This document shows, one piece after another, positions 57,086 to 64,000 of a stretch of DNA of 64,000 nucleotides. Made by a program: the position numbers and the translations under genes. Within the stretch, counting starts at the first letter, position 1; every line of letters starts with the position of its first letter. This stretch comes from Acidobacteriota bacterium. GTDB taxonomy: Bacteria > Acidobacteriota > Thermoanaerobaculia > Gp7-AA8. The stretch is taken from contig QHVT01000003.1 in assembly GCA_003223645.1 (NCBI GenBank), positions 1-64,000 of the forward strand. The letters run 5' to 3'. Below the pieces are notes generated by a model that saw nothing but the letters and a program-made list of their open reading frames with translations, searched no databases and was not told the origin of the DNA.

Positions 57086-57829
57086 CTATCGCCGGCGCCA
57101 CGCCGCTTTCCGCTTCTCCATGAACGCGACCAATCCCTCGGTCGCATCATCGGTCTTCATCAGCTCTTCGAGATAAAGCCGCTCGACGCGCGCGAGCCGC
57201 TCGTCGAAGTCTTCGGCCTGCGCGATGCGGAACGCTTTCTTCGCGAATCGCAGAGACGACGCGCTTTGTCGATACAAACGCTGCATCCACTCCTCGGCGC
57301 GCGCATCGAATTCGTCGTGCGGAAAGATCGCGTTCGTCATGAGACGAGCGTCCATCGGCTCGCCGGTGAGCATCGCTTCGAGTCCGATGCGCGGAGTGAC
57401 TTGCCGCGACATCTGATACGCCGCCACCGGAGGGAAGACGCCGAGCGTGATCTCCGGCAGCGCGAAGCGCGCGCGATCGGACGCGAGGGCGAAGTCGCAG
57501 GCGCTGGCGAGCTCGCACCCTCCTCCCAACGCAGGGCCGCGAACGAAGGCGACGGTGACGAGGTCGAGACGCGTGAGCGTGCGGAAGCAGTCGTGAAAAT
57601 TCGCGAGCATCGTCGCAACGCGGTCGCCGAGGTGGTCCGGCACGCTCGCGCCGGCAGAGAAGGCCTTGTCGCCGGTGGCGTCGATGATGAGCGCGTGGCG
57701 ATCGTTCGCCACTCGAGCGAGCGCGTCGCGCAATTCGGCGAGCATCGCGACGTCGAGGATGTGCAGCGGCGGATCGTCGAGCGTGATGCGATATGCGTTT
57801 GCGTCGGATGAAAAACGGATCTTCGGCAT
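57086..57829 (-). CDS. Enoyl-CoA hydratase/isomerase-family protein
   Basis: 247 residues. Crotonase fold: an oxyanion-hole segment KAFSAGASVPDHLGDRV and a second segment ALGGGCELASACDFALASDRARFALPEITLGVFP. The ASVPDH insertion, with a short region after it, is reminiscent of cyclohexa-1,5-diene-1-carbonyl-CoA hydratases, but a general enoyl-CoA hydratase is as likely. It acts on CoA thioesters in the cytoplasm. No pathway genes are adjacent. Confidence 0.85.
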   Translation of the reverse strand: MPKIRFSSDANAYRITLDDPPLHILDVAMLAELRDALARVANDRHALIIDATGDKAFSAGASVPDHLGDRVATMLANFHDCFRTLTRLDLVTVAFVRGPALGGGCELASACDFALASDRARFALPEITLGVFPPVAAYQMSRQVTPRIGLEAMLTGEPMDARLMTNAIFPHDEFDARAEEWMQRLYRQSASSLRFAKKAFRIAQAEDFDERLARVERLYLEELMKTDDATEGLVAFMEKRKAAWRRR

Positions 57830-57871
57830 TGGCCGCGCGATTATCGACGGTGTGGGGCCCGCGTTACACCA

Positions 57872-60571
57872 TCAATGCGCCGCCGCGCGTTTCTTGCCGC
57901 CGGTCGCCGGCGGCGCGGCCGTCCAGACTTCGATCGAGTGATCGGTGAGCAGGAACAGGCGGCCGGGTTGTTGCGCGAGCACTCTCACGCTCGACGGCGC
58001 GGCGATTTGTGTGGGTGAGGCGACCCAGCCGACAGTCGAGTAGAGCTGCGGATTTTCCGCGCGGCCGGTGACGACCGCGCAGCTGTCTTCGATCGACATG
58101 TTCGCGGGCGCGGTGGATGCGGAGAGAAATTCGCCCGACTGCACGAACGCCTCGTTGTAGGCGTAGACCTTGTCGGCGATGACGTAGACCGTGCCGCCGG
58201 CGAACGCGATGTCGGTGGCGTTCGCGGGACTCGCCGCCGACATGATCTGCGACGGTTGCAGCGGATTGAGAATGTTGATGACGCGCATGTCGTCCGGCGT
58301 CGAGAAGAGCGCGTACGCGCGCGTCGCGGTGCTGTTCGTGACGACGCGCTTGAAGCCGCCGGTCATCGTCGCGGTGATCGTGAGCGACTGCGGATCGAGG
58401 ACGAGCGTCTTCCGCTCGCACGTGCCGCTCGAGCAGCCCTTTTCGAACGCGACCCACACCGCGTTGCCGACGGTCGCGATCGCGAGCGGCTGCGCGTCCG
58501 GGCCTTCGTTGATGGTGGTCTGCGCGATTGGCGCGCCGGCGGTCGAGTACGCGGTCACAGTGCCGAACGCGCCGAGGGCGAAGAGCGTTTGCGGAAGAGC
58601 GGCGATGTCGATCGTGCCGGGTGCGGCGATGTTGTTGATGAACGTCGGCGCCGCGCCTTTCGCGGTCCAGTACACGTCGACGTGATCGTCGAAGAGATAG
58701 AGGTAGTCGCCCGCGGCGGCTGCTTTTTTGTAGAAGCGGTTGCCGTTGATCGCGGACGGTTTCGGCAGCGTGCCGTTGTACGCGATGGCCATCGAGCCGG
58801 CGCTCGATGCGATGACGGCGACGCCGTTCGCGACGTTCATGCGCTGCGGCGACGCGGGCAGCGGATGCTCGCGCAGGAGCGTGTTGTTCGTCGTGTTCCA
58901 CACCGCGAGCGTCGACGGATCGCCGAGGACGAGAAGGTCGGTGCCGGAAAAGAGCAGTTGCTTCGGGATCGTGCGATTCGATGACGGCAGCACGCGCACG
59001 GCGCCGCTTGCGAGGTCGATGACACTGAGACCACGGAACGTGAAGATCGCCGCGCTCGTGCTGTTCAGCGCGACACCGCCGGTTGCGACGCCGTCGAGAT
59101 TGAACACGCGCGGCGATGCAGTCGTGTCGCCGTTCGCGTAGTAGCGAAGCACCGTGTTGGCGTCGTCGGTGATCGTCGCGAAGATCACGTTCGCGCTGGA
59201 GCGAGCGATCGCGTGCACGGGCGCGCCGGCGTCCACTTGTGTCGGTGCGCCGCCGGCGAGCGCTGCGCGCCACACGCTGTTGTCCACGAGATTCGCGAAC
59301 ACGGCGTTGCTCGTGACGACGGCGGAGCGCACGTTGGCCGGCATCGTTGCAGTGAACGTGGTGGTGGGTGTCTGGCCTTCGACGGACCAGATGCGCACTT
59401 CGGCGGTGCTCGATGCGAGGAGCGACGTTGCGGTCGTGTCGTGCAACGTCGGAGACGGTGTCGTCCACGAGCGCACCGGCGACAGCGAGATCCCGCTGCG
59501 AATGATCGCCGCTTCGGCAATGCCCGCGCTGTCCGCGTAAAACGCGCGGTCGCCGATCGTCAGCGCGCTCCCTTTCGCGCCTTCGCTGTAGCTGACGAGC
59601 GGGCGGGGCGGCGCGAGGCCGGCGATCTCGTACGAGAACAGTCCCATGTCGCCGGCGGCGACGAGGAGCGTGTTGCCGCTGCGCGTCATCGCGAAGATGC
59701 GGTTGCTCGTGCCGCCGACGGCTTGCAGCTGCTGCGCGTACAGCTCCGCGACGCGCGCGATCGTCGTCGTATCGACGGCGCGGAACGTGCGCTGCGGTCC
59801 GGCGGCGAAAAAGCTGTCGGTCGTCAGTGCCGCGTACGCGTTCGTACCGTAGGCGATGCGTCCGATCTTCGTCGTGCTGTTGGGAGCAAAGATGTCGCTG
59901 TTCTGTCCGAGCTCGTCGGACACGATCACGTTGTTGTTCGGCATCGTGTGCACGGCCGACGCGCGCGCGAGCGAGTCGAGCGGCGTCGTGCCTTGCGGCA
60001 GCGTCGTGTTCGCGCCGAGGAAACGTTCGACGGACGAGTCGCCGTCGGCGGCATAGACCGTGGTGCCGGAGACAGTGAGCGATGTGACGTTCGGGCGCGA
60101 CGTGAAGAGGACGACGCTGCTGCGCTCGGGATGCGTCGCGTCGAACAGGAAATAGTGTGCGATGCTGTTCGACGTCGCGACGAACAGGTACGACGTGACG
60201 AGCGCGATGTCGTTGACCGTTCCGCCCGCGTCCATCGAGCTGACGATCGTCAGCTTGTGCCCGTCGCGGCGGACGACGTACAGGCGCGAGCCGCTGCCGA
60301 CGTAGGCGAGGATCCCGTTCAATGCGATGACGCGCGTCGATCCGGGAATCGGCAGCGATCCGACGATCGCGTAGCCGCGCCCGGTGACCGGCTCGAGCAG
60401 TTGCAGGCCGTAGCCGGTCGCAAGCCAGACGATTCCCTCGCCGTCGACGACGACGTCGAAGACGGTCGCGCGAAATTCGCCGCTGTAGCGAAGCGTCCAG
60501 TTGCAGTCAGCGGCGAGGGGAATGGTGGTGAGGAGAAGGGTGAGGAGGAGAGAGAGCGCACGCCCGCACAT
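57872..60571 (-). CDS. Large secreted beta-propeller-like protein
   Basis: 899 residues with signal peptide MCGRALSLLLTLLLTTIPLAADC. The mature protein is built of repeated beta-strand units (VFDVVVDGEGIVWLATGYGLQLLEP, NDIALVTSYLFVATSNSIAHYFLFD, TDIAFAGGTVYVIADKVYAYN) resembling LVIVD/WD-like propeller blades, probably two or more propellers. No enzyme motif. The C-terminal TGGKKRAAAH is basic and ends in His, loosely like the xVRH tails of other secreted proteins here. Function unknown. Confidence 0.8.
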   Translation of the reverse strand: MCGRALSLLLTLLLTTIPLAADCNWTLRYSGEFRATVFDVVVDGEGIVWLATGYGLQLLEPVTGRGYAIVGSLPIPGSTRVIALNGILAYVGSGSRLYVVRRDGHKLTIVSSMDAGGTVNDIALVTSYLFVATSNSIAHYFLFDATHPERSSVVLFTSRPNVTSLTVSGTTVYAADGDSSVERFLGANTTLPQGTTPLDSLARASAVHTMPNNNVIVSDELGQNSDIFAPNSTTKIGRIAYGTNAYAALTTDSFFAAGPQRTFRAVDTTTIARVAELYAQQLQAVGGTSNRIFAMTRSGNTLLVAAGDMGLFSYEIAGLAPPRPLVSYSEGAKGSALTIGDRAFYADSAGIAEAAIIRSGISLSPVRSWTTPSPTLHDTTATSLLASSTAEVRIWSVEGQTPTTTFTATMPANVRSAVVTSNAVFANLVDNSVWRAALAGGAPTQVDAGAPVHAIARSSANVIFATITDDANTVLRYYANGDTTASPRVFNLDGVATGGVALNSTSAAIFTFRGLSVIDLASGAVRVLPSSNRTIPKQLLFSGTDLLVLGDPSTLAVWNTTNNTLLREHPLPASPQRMNVANGVAVIASSAGSMAIAYNGTLPKPSAINGNRFYKKAAAAGDYLYLFDDHVDVYWTAKGAAPTFINNIAAPGTIDIAALPQTLFALGAFGTVTAYSTAGAPIAQTTINEGPDAQPLAIATVGNAVWVAFEKGCSSGTCERKTLVLDPQSLTITATMTGGFKRVVTNSTATRAYALFSTPDDMRVINILNPLQPSQIMSAASPANATDIAFAGGTVYVIADKVYAYNEAFVQSGEFLSASTAPANMSIEDSCAVVTGRAENPQLYSTVGWVASPTQIAAPSSVRVLAQQPGRLFLLTDHSIEVWTAAPPATGGKKRAAAH

Positions 60572-60605
60572 TCAAGAATTATTGTAGCCTCCCGGGCATC
60601 CAGTT

Positions 60606-60677
60606 GGTGGAGCGGCGGCCGCTTCGGCCGCCGACCTCCTGCGAGAATTCGGCGGCTGAGGGCGGCCGCCGCTCCAC
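60606..60677. repeat. Palindromic repeat, family B
   Basis: Arms ggtggagcggcggccgcttc and its complement ending cggccgccgctccac. It directly precedes the second 21-bp minisatellite. Confidence 0.87.
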
Positions 60678-60680
60678 AGA

Positions 60681-61118
60681 TTCATTTGCAACCGGCCTGT
60701 TTTCATTTGCAACCGGCCCGTTTTCGTTTGCGACGGGCCTGTTTTCATTTGCGACGGGCCTGTTTTCGTTTGCAACGGGCCTGTTTTCGTTTGCAACGGG
60801 CCTGTTTTCATTTGCAACCGGCCCGTTTTCATTTGCAACCGGCCCGTTTTCATTTGCAACCGGCCCGTTTTCGTTTGCAACGGGCCTGTTTTCGTTTGCA
60901 ACCGGCCTGTTTTCGTTTGCAACGGGCCTGTTTTCATTTGCAACCGGCCCGTTTTCATTTGCAACCGGCCCGTTTTCATTTGCAACCGGCCTGTTTTCGT
61001 TTGCAACCGGCCTGTTTTCATTTGCAACCGGCCCGTTTTCATTTGCAACGGGCCTGTTTTCGTTTGCAACCGGCCCGTTTTCGTTTGCAACGGGCCTGTT
61101 TTCATTTGCAACCGGCCG
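60681..61118. repeat. 21-bp minisatellite, about 21 units
   Basis: Tandem 21-bp units of the type tttgcaaccggcctgttttca. tttgc occurs at 60685 and every 21 bp to 61105, giving 21 units with no length change. Only a few sites vary: cat or cgt, caac or cgac, ccgg or cggg, cccg or cctg. All frames stay open and encode 7-residue repeats (FSFATGL on plus, KTGRLQM on minus), probably not real proteins. Together with the family B palindrome it makes up the gene-free stretch 60572-61205. A short unassigned sequence follows to 61205. Confidence 0.95.
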
Positions 61119-61205
61119 ATCCGCACGCGCGAACCGGCGATCCGCGCGCGCAAACTGCCGATTCGGAACGTGCGACTTACGCCGTATTACTGCTTTATTG
61201 CCGCG

Positions 61206-61247
61206 CAGGCTCCTAAGAGGCCGGGAGGCTTGGAGGCCTGGAGGCCC
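61206..61247. repeat. Partial octamer element (ggaggcct type)
   Basis: Tandem gggaggct, tggaggcc and tggaggcc units (aggccgggaggcttggaggc). The complementary arm is short or lost. It encodes the last residues (SRPPSLPAS type) and the stop of mutY on the minus strand. Confidence 0.65.
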
Positions 61248-62199
61248 AGATCCGCAGCGCCTTCGCCACGTACGACGGATGTGCGACCGATGACATGCCG
61301 CCGGTGTCCACCCACGCCCACTCCCGCGATGCGCGCACGCGCGCGGTTGCGGTGTAGAGCGCGAACTCGATGCGGCGCGTCGTCACGGTGTGCTTGAACG
61401 TACCTAACAAATCGAGCGTGACGACGGTCAATGGCTTGCCGGACAGCAGCGACGTGTCGCCGTGCGGGAGGTGGTACATCGCGTTCATCAGCGGTCCGGA
61501 CTCGCGGCGCATGAGGACGCGGCCTTTGCGGTCGGTGATGAGGTACAGCGCGATGCGCAGCGCGCGCGTTTCCTTCTTCGGCTTCGCGACCGGCAGTGCG
61601 TCGCTGCGCGTCGCGCAGTCCGTGCGCAACGGACAAACGAGACATGCCGGTTTGCGCGGCGTGCAAATCAGCGCGCCGATCTCCATCAGTCCCTGATTCA
61701 AGTCGCGCGGCGTCTTGCAGGCATCGACGAGTTGCTGCGCGCGTCCCCACGCGTCGTCTTCCGATCCGAAGATCCGCGCGAGCACGCGCGCGACGTTGCC
61801 GTCGACGATCGGTGCTCTTTGGTTGTACGCGATCGACGCGATCGCGCCCGCGGTGTAGCGGCCGACTCCCGGCAGCGTTGTCAACTTCTCTACCGTGCGT
61901 GGGACCACGCCGTTTGCCGCGCGCGCGGCCGCGTGCAGCATGCGCGCGCGCCGGTAGTAGCCAAGTCCCGACCACGCCGCCATCACGTCCTCTTCCGACG
62001 CGGCTGCAAGCGCGCGCAATGTCGGAAAGCGCTTCACGAACTTCTCGAAATACGGCACCACCACTTCCATCCGCGTCTGCTGCAGCATCACCTCGGATAC
62101 CCACACGCGATACGGATCGTAGGTCTCGCGCCAGGGGAGGGGACGTTGATGCCGCGCGAACCATGATTCGATTTTGCGCGCGACGCGGTGGAGGTCCAT
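61213..62199 (-). CDS. mutY: A/G-specific adenine glycosylase
   Basis: 328 residues from ATG at 62199; an in-frame ATG at 62220 is an alternative. Removes adenine opposite 8-oxoguanine. Motifs: LPWRETYDPYRVWVSEVMLQQTRMEVV (catalytic Glu region), helix-hairpin-helix LTTLPGVGRYTAGAI, PIVDGNVARVLAR with the catalytic Asp, and iron-sulfur ligands CTPRKPACLVCPLRTDC (C-x6-C-x2-C-x5-C). A C-terminal NUDIX-like domain recognises the damaged base. The final residues are encoded by a palindromic element. Divergent from the gvp cluster. Confidence 0.94.
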   Translation of the reverse strand: MDLHRVARKIESWFARHQRPLPWRETYDPYRVWVSEVMLQQTRMEVVVPYFEKFVKRFPTLRALAAASEEDVMAAWSGLGYYRRARMLHAAARAANGVVPRTVEKLTTLPGVGRYTAGAIASIAYNQRAPIVDGNVARVLARIFGSEDDAWGRAQQLVDACKTPRDLNQGLMEIGALICTPRKPACLVCPLRTDCATRSDALPVAKPKKETRALRIALYLITDRKGRVLMRRESGPLMNAMYHLPHGDTSLLSGKPLTVVTLDLLGTFKHTVTTRRIEFALYTATARVRASREWAWVDTGGMSSVAHPSYVAKALRIWASRPPSLPAS

Positions 62200-62254
62200 A
62201 GCTTGCAAGGCTGGCAGCATTGTATTCTTCAGGTCGTTCCACGAGAGGACATCG

Positions 62255-63040
62255 ATGGGTGAGCAAGCACAGCCCGAAACAGAGCAGGGCAAATACGTTT
62301 ACTGCATCATCAAAACCGACACGCCGCGCGACTTCGGCGGCGTCGGCATCGGCGGTCGTCGCGATCGCGTCTACACGGTGCACTACCGCGAGTTCGCGGC
62401 CGTGGTCTCGAACTGCCCGCTGATCGTCTTCGATCCTACGCGCGAGAACGCACTGGCCCACGAGCACGTGAACGAACTGGTGATGAAAGACTTCACCGTC
62501 CTGCCGATGTCGTTCGGCACCGTGTTCCGCACCGAGAACGACATCAAAGAGTTCCTCAAGGGAACGTACGAAGCGCTCAGCGATGTGCTGCAGAAGATGG
62601 AAGGGAAGATCGAATTCGGTCTCAAAGTGAATTGGGACAAGGACCAGGTCATCCGCGAGATCGAGACCGAGAACGAAGAGATCCGCAGGTTGAAGGAAGA
62701 GATCTCGTCGAACACGTCGACGTCGACGTACTTTTCGCGCATGCAGCTCGGCCGCGTCGTCGAGTCGGCGCTGCAGGCGAAAGCCGACGCATACGTGACG
62801 GAGATCTACGAGGCGCTGCGCGACGCCGCGATTGCGTCGCGGTCGAACAAACCGATCGGCGACAAGATGATCATGAACGCCGCGTTCCTCGTCGAGCGCG
62901 ACAAAACGAAAGCGTTCGACGACCAGATCTCCGACATCGCGAAAAAGTACGAGAACAAACTGTCGTTCCTCTACACGGGCCCGTGGCCGCCGTACAACTT
63001 CGTCAACATCCGGCTCAAGTTGGAGCGGGCCGAGAGATAA
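62255..63040 (+). CDS. gvpF/L: Gas vesicle protein GvpF/GvpL
   Basis: 261 residues from ATG at 62255 with a gagagg ribosome binding site. GvpF/GvpL-family signature: YVYCIIKTDTP, REFAAVVSNCPL, HEHVNELVMKDFTVLPMSFGTVFRTENDIKEFL, and C-terminal LSFLYTGPWPPYNFVNIRL. GvpF and GvpL are minor assembly proteins of gas vesicles; F contacts the small shell protein GvpA. GvpG follows 78 bp downstream. The structural gvpA gene is not in the window but may lie further right. Confidence 0.9.
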   Translation: MGEQAQPETEQGKYVYCIIKTDTPRDFGGVGIGGRRDRVYTVHYREFAAVVSNCPLIVFDPTRENALAHEHVNELVMKDFTVLPMSFGTVFRTENDIKEFLKGTYEALSDVLQKMEGKIEFGLKVNWDKDQVIREIETENEEIRRLKEEISSNTSTSTYFSRMQLGRVVESALQAKADAYVTEIYEALRDAAIASRSNKPIGDKMIMNAAFLVERDKTKAFDDQISDIAKKYENKLSFLYTGPWPPYNFVNIRLKLERAER

Positions 63041-63115
63041 GTTGCGCGGTTGCGCAGTCGCGCGGTTACGCAGCCCGACCGCCCGCGCAACCGAGCGACC
63101 GCGTAACCGAGCAAC
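63041..63115. repeat. Octamer palindrome (ggttgcgc type) between gvp genes
   Basis: The left arm is gttgcgcggttgcgcagtcg and further units. The right arm is the complement, ending gcgtaaccgagcaac. It fills the gap between the GvpF/L and GvpG genes. Same type as 948-1028 and 42301-42374. Confidence 0.87.
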
Positions 63116-63118
63116 TAT

Positions 63119-63439
63119 ATGGCCTTCATCCTCGACGACATCCTCCTCCTCCCCATCAAGGGGCCGATCGCGGGCTTCCGCTGGATCATGTCGACGATTC
63201 AGACGATGGCGGACGAGGAGTTGATGAACGATCAGCCGTGGAAGGAGCGGCTGATCGAGTTGCAGATGCAGCTGGAGCTCGGCGAGATCAGCGAAGAGGA
63301 CTACGGGCGCGAAGAAGCGGTCGTGTTCCAGGCGCTGCGCGACATCCGCGCGCGGCGCGAGGCGATCGCGCGCGAAATGGCCGCGCAGCAGGGCGAGGAC
63401 GAGGGCGGCATCGGCATTTACACCGGCTACGGTGATTGA
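63119..63439 (+). CDS. gvpG: Gas vesicle protein GvpG
   Basis: 106 residues: MAFILDDILLLPIKGPIAGFRWI is the GvpG hallmark (F-x-x-DD-x-L-x-x-P-x-x-G). A helical region with LIELQMQLELGEISEEDYGREEA follows, with a GGIGIYTGYGD tail. GvpG is a small assembly factor that works with GvpF/L in gas vesicle formation. No ribosome binding site is clear; the octamer palindrome ends three bases before the start, so translation may depend on readthrough. Confidence 0.9.
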   Translation: MAFILDDILLLPIKGPIAGFRWIMSTIQTMADEELMNDQPWKERLIELQMQLELGEISEEDYGREEAVVFQALRDIRARREAIAREMAAQQGEDEGGIGIYTGYGD

Positions 63440-63443
63440 CTCG

Positions 63444-63537
63444 CGGTTCATCCCGCGGCCTTCGGTTTCAGTTCATCCCGCGTAGATCCTGCCGATGTCA
63501 CCAGAGATCCCGCGTCTATGCGCGGGATAAACTGAAA
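63444..63537. repeat. Palindromic repeat, family H
   Basis: Copies of ttcatcccgcg with the complementary arm gcgcgggataaactga. Family match to 33363-33476. It lies between gvpG and the ArsA-like gene. Confidence 0.65.
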
Positions 63538-63542
63538 GAACG

Positions 63543-64000
63543 GTGATCGATGACGAGCTGCGCGCGCTGGCAACGCGGCGAGTAATTCTCTTCGGCGGTA
63601 AGGGCGGCGTCGGGAAAACGACGATCGCGACGCACGCCGCGACGCTGTTCGGCGAGAAGGCGATTCTCTTCTCGTCCGATCCCGCCAACGAGTCGTTCGA
63701 CGCGCACGCGTTGTACCAGCGCTTTCTCGATCAAAACCTCGATCAGTTCCTGGAGATCGGCGACCGCGGGACGTATCTCGACCGCGATGAGCTGCGGCGC
63801 TTCTTCGAGCTGTCGCTGCCCGGCGTCGACGAACTGATGGCGTGGATGCACATCGGCGAATTGGCCGAGAACAATCCCGAAAAAATCATCGTCGTCGACA
63901 CCGCGCCGACGGGACACACGCTGCGCATGCTGTCGTCGTCCGAACATTTCCAGCAGTTCGCGCGCGCGCTCGATGCGATGCAGGCCAAACATCGCGCAAT
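63543..64000 (+). CDS. ArsA/GET3-like ATPase (partial, runs off right edge)
   Basis: At least 152 residues from GTG at 63543. It opens RVILFGGKGGVGKTTIATHAAT with the deviant Walker A GGKGGVGKTT of the ArsA/GET3/MinD type. SDPANESFDAH corresponds to switch I (normally DPAHS) and IIVVDTAPTGHTLRML to switch II. The region between the two is shorter than in typical ArsA. Located directly after gvpG, it may be part of the gas vesicle cluster rather than arsenite resistance. The C-terminus is outside the window. Confidence 0.88.
   Translation, partial: MIDDELRALATRRVILFGGKGGVGKTTIATHAATLFGEKAILFSSDPANESFDAHALYQRFLDQNLDQFLEIGDRGTYLDRDELRRFFELSLPGVDELMAWMHIGELAENNPEKIIVVDTAPTGHTLRMLSSSEHFQQFARALDAMQAKHRA

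Noticed and set aside
27243-61118. CRISPR arrays at the two tandem-repeat blocks
   Set aside because: Units are contiguous 21-mers without unique spacers and no cas genes are present.
60572-61293. Open frames encoding FSFATGL and KTGRLQM repeats
   Set aside because: Same reason: a 21-bp array keeps frames open. Starts are within or beside palindromic repeats and flanking residues look like repeat translation.
1-64000. tRNA, rRNA, riboswitches
   Set aside because: I looked through the intergenic gaps and found none I could support. Most gaps are filled with palindromic repeats. No preQ1-like element was evident before queC.

Overview
The window is a GC-rich, gene-dense bacterial chromosome segment with short intergenic gaps, about 55 credible protein genes on both strands, and no rRNA, tRNA or CRISPR that I could recognise. 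Its gene content suggests a free-living, probably soil or sediment, Gram-negative-type bacterium, most likely Acidobacteriota. The pointers are an acidobacterial-style VWA/OmpA pair, CarD, YfhO proteins, an M14 peptidase, an LpxH-like phosphoesterase, an OmpA-like lipoprotein and an outer-membrane barrel. The phylum is an inference, not a proof.

Layout. 1-13.7 kb: methyltransferase, LytS/LytTR two-component pair, secreted hydrolase, M14 peptidase, secreted propeller-like protein, TetR/MFS pair, PhoX-like protein, radical SAM protein. 13.8-25.7 kb: Nudix hydrolase, quinone oxidoreductase, ABC-2 transporter, outer-membrane barrel, exonuclease III, VWA-OmpA operon, YkgJ-type protein, two hydrolase/nuclease-like proteins, GGDEF and REC-GAF signalling proteins. 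26-38.6 kb: sugar kinase-like ATPase, a 21-bp minisatellite, a B12-type radical SAM protein, CNNM-type transporter, aroA, MBL hydrolase, LpxH-like and macro-domain genes, DnaJ-like protein, glgC-rph. 38.6-47.1 kb: tyrA with two giant YfhO genes, then queC-queE-methylmalonyl-CoA epimerase and a lipoprotein. 47.2-57.8 kb: pdp and deoB (nucleoside catabolism) split by a small mobile element, carD, lipA, xer recombinase, lytic transglycosylase, PP2C phosphatase, enoyl-CoA hydratase. 57.9-64 kb: large propeller-like protein, second 21-bp minisatellite, mutY, then the start of a gas vesicle cluster (GvpF/L, GvpG, ArsA/GET3-like ATPase) that runs off the window.

The most striking content is between and inside the genes. 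At least 16 palindromic elements have arms made of tandem 7-, 8- or 9-bp units followed by the inverted repeat of the same units. One of them, between pdp and deoB, carries a gene for a four-helix-bundle protein of the 23S rRNA intervening-sequence/Avd type. A gene-less copy with the same termini lies between queC and queE. Several palindromes, including a 54-bp one present twice, are inserted in frame inside protein genes: one in the histidine kinase, four in one YfhO gene, one in its paralogue and one in a lipoprotein hydrolase. Others supply the stop codons or C-terminal tails of genes. I interpret this as a family of small, hairpin-forming mobile elements, possibly mobilised in trans by a four-helix-bundle protein and tolerated inside reading frames. 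Other palindromic repeat families (called A, B, C, D and H here) are also dispersed through the window, and one copy is nested inside another family.
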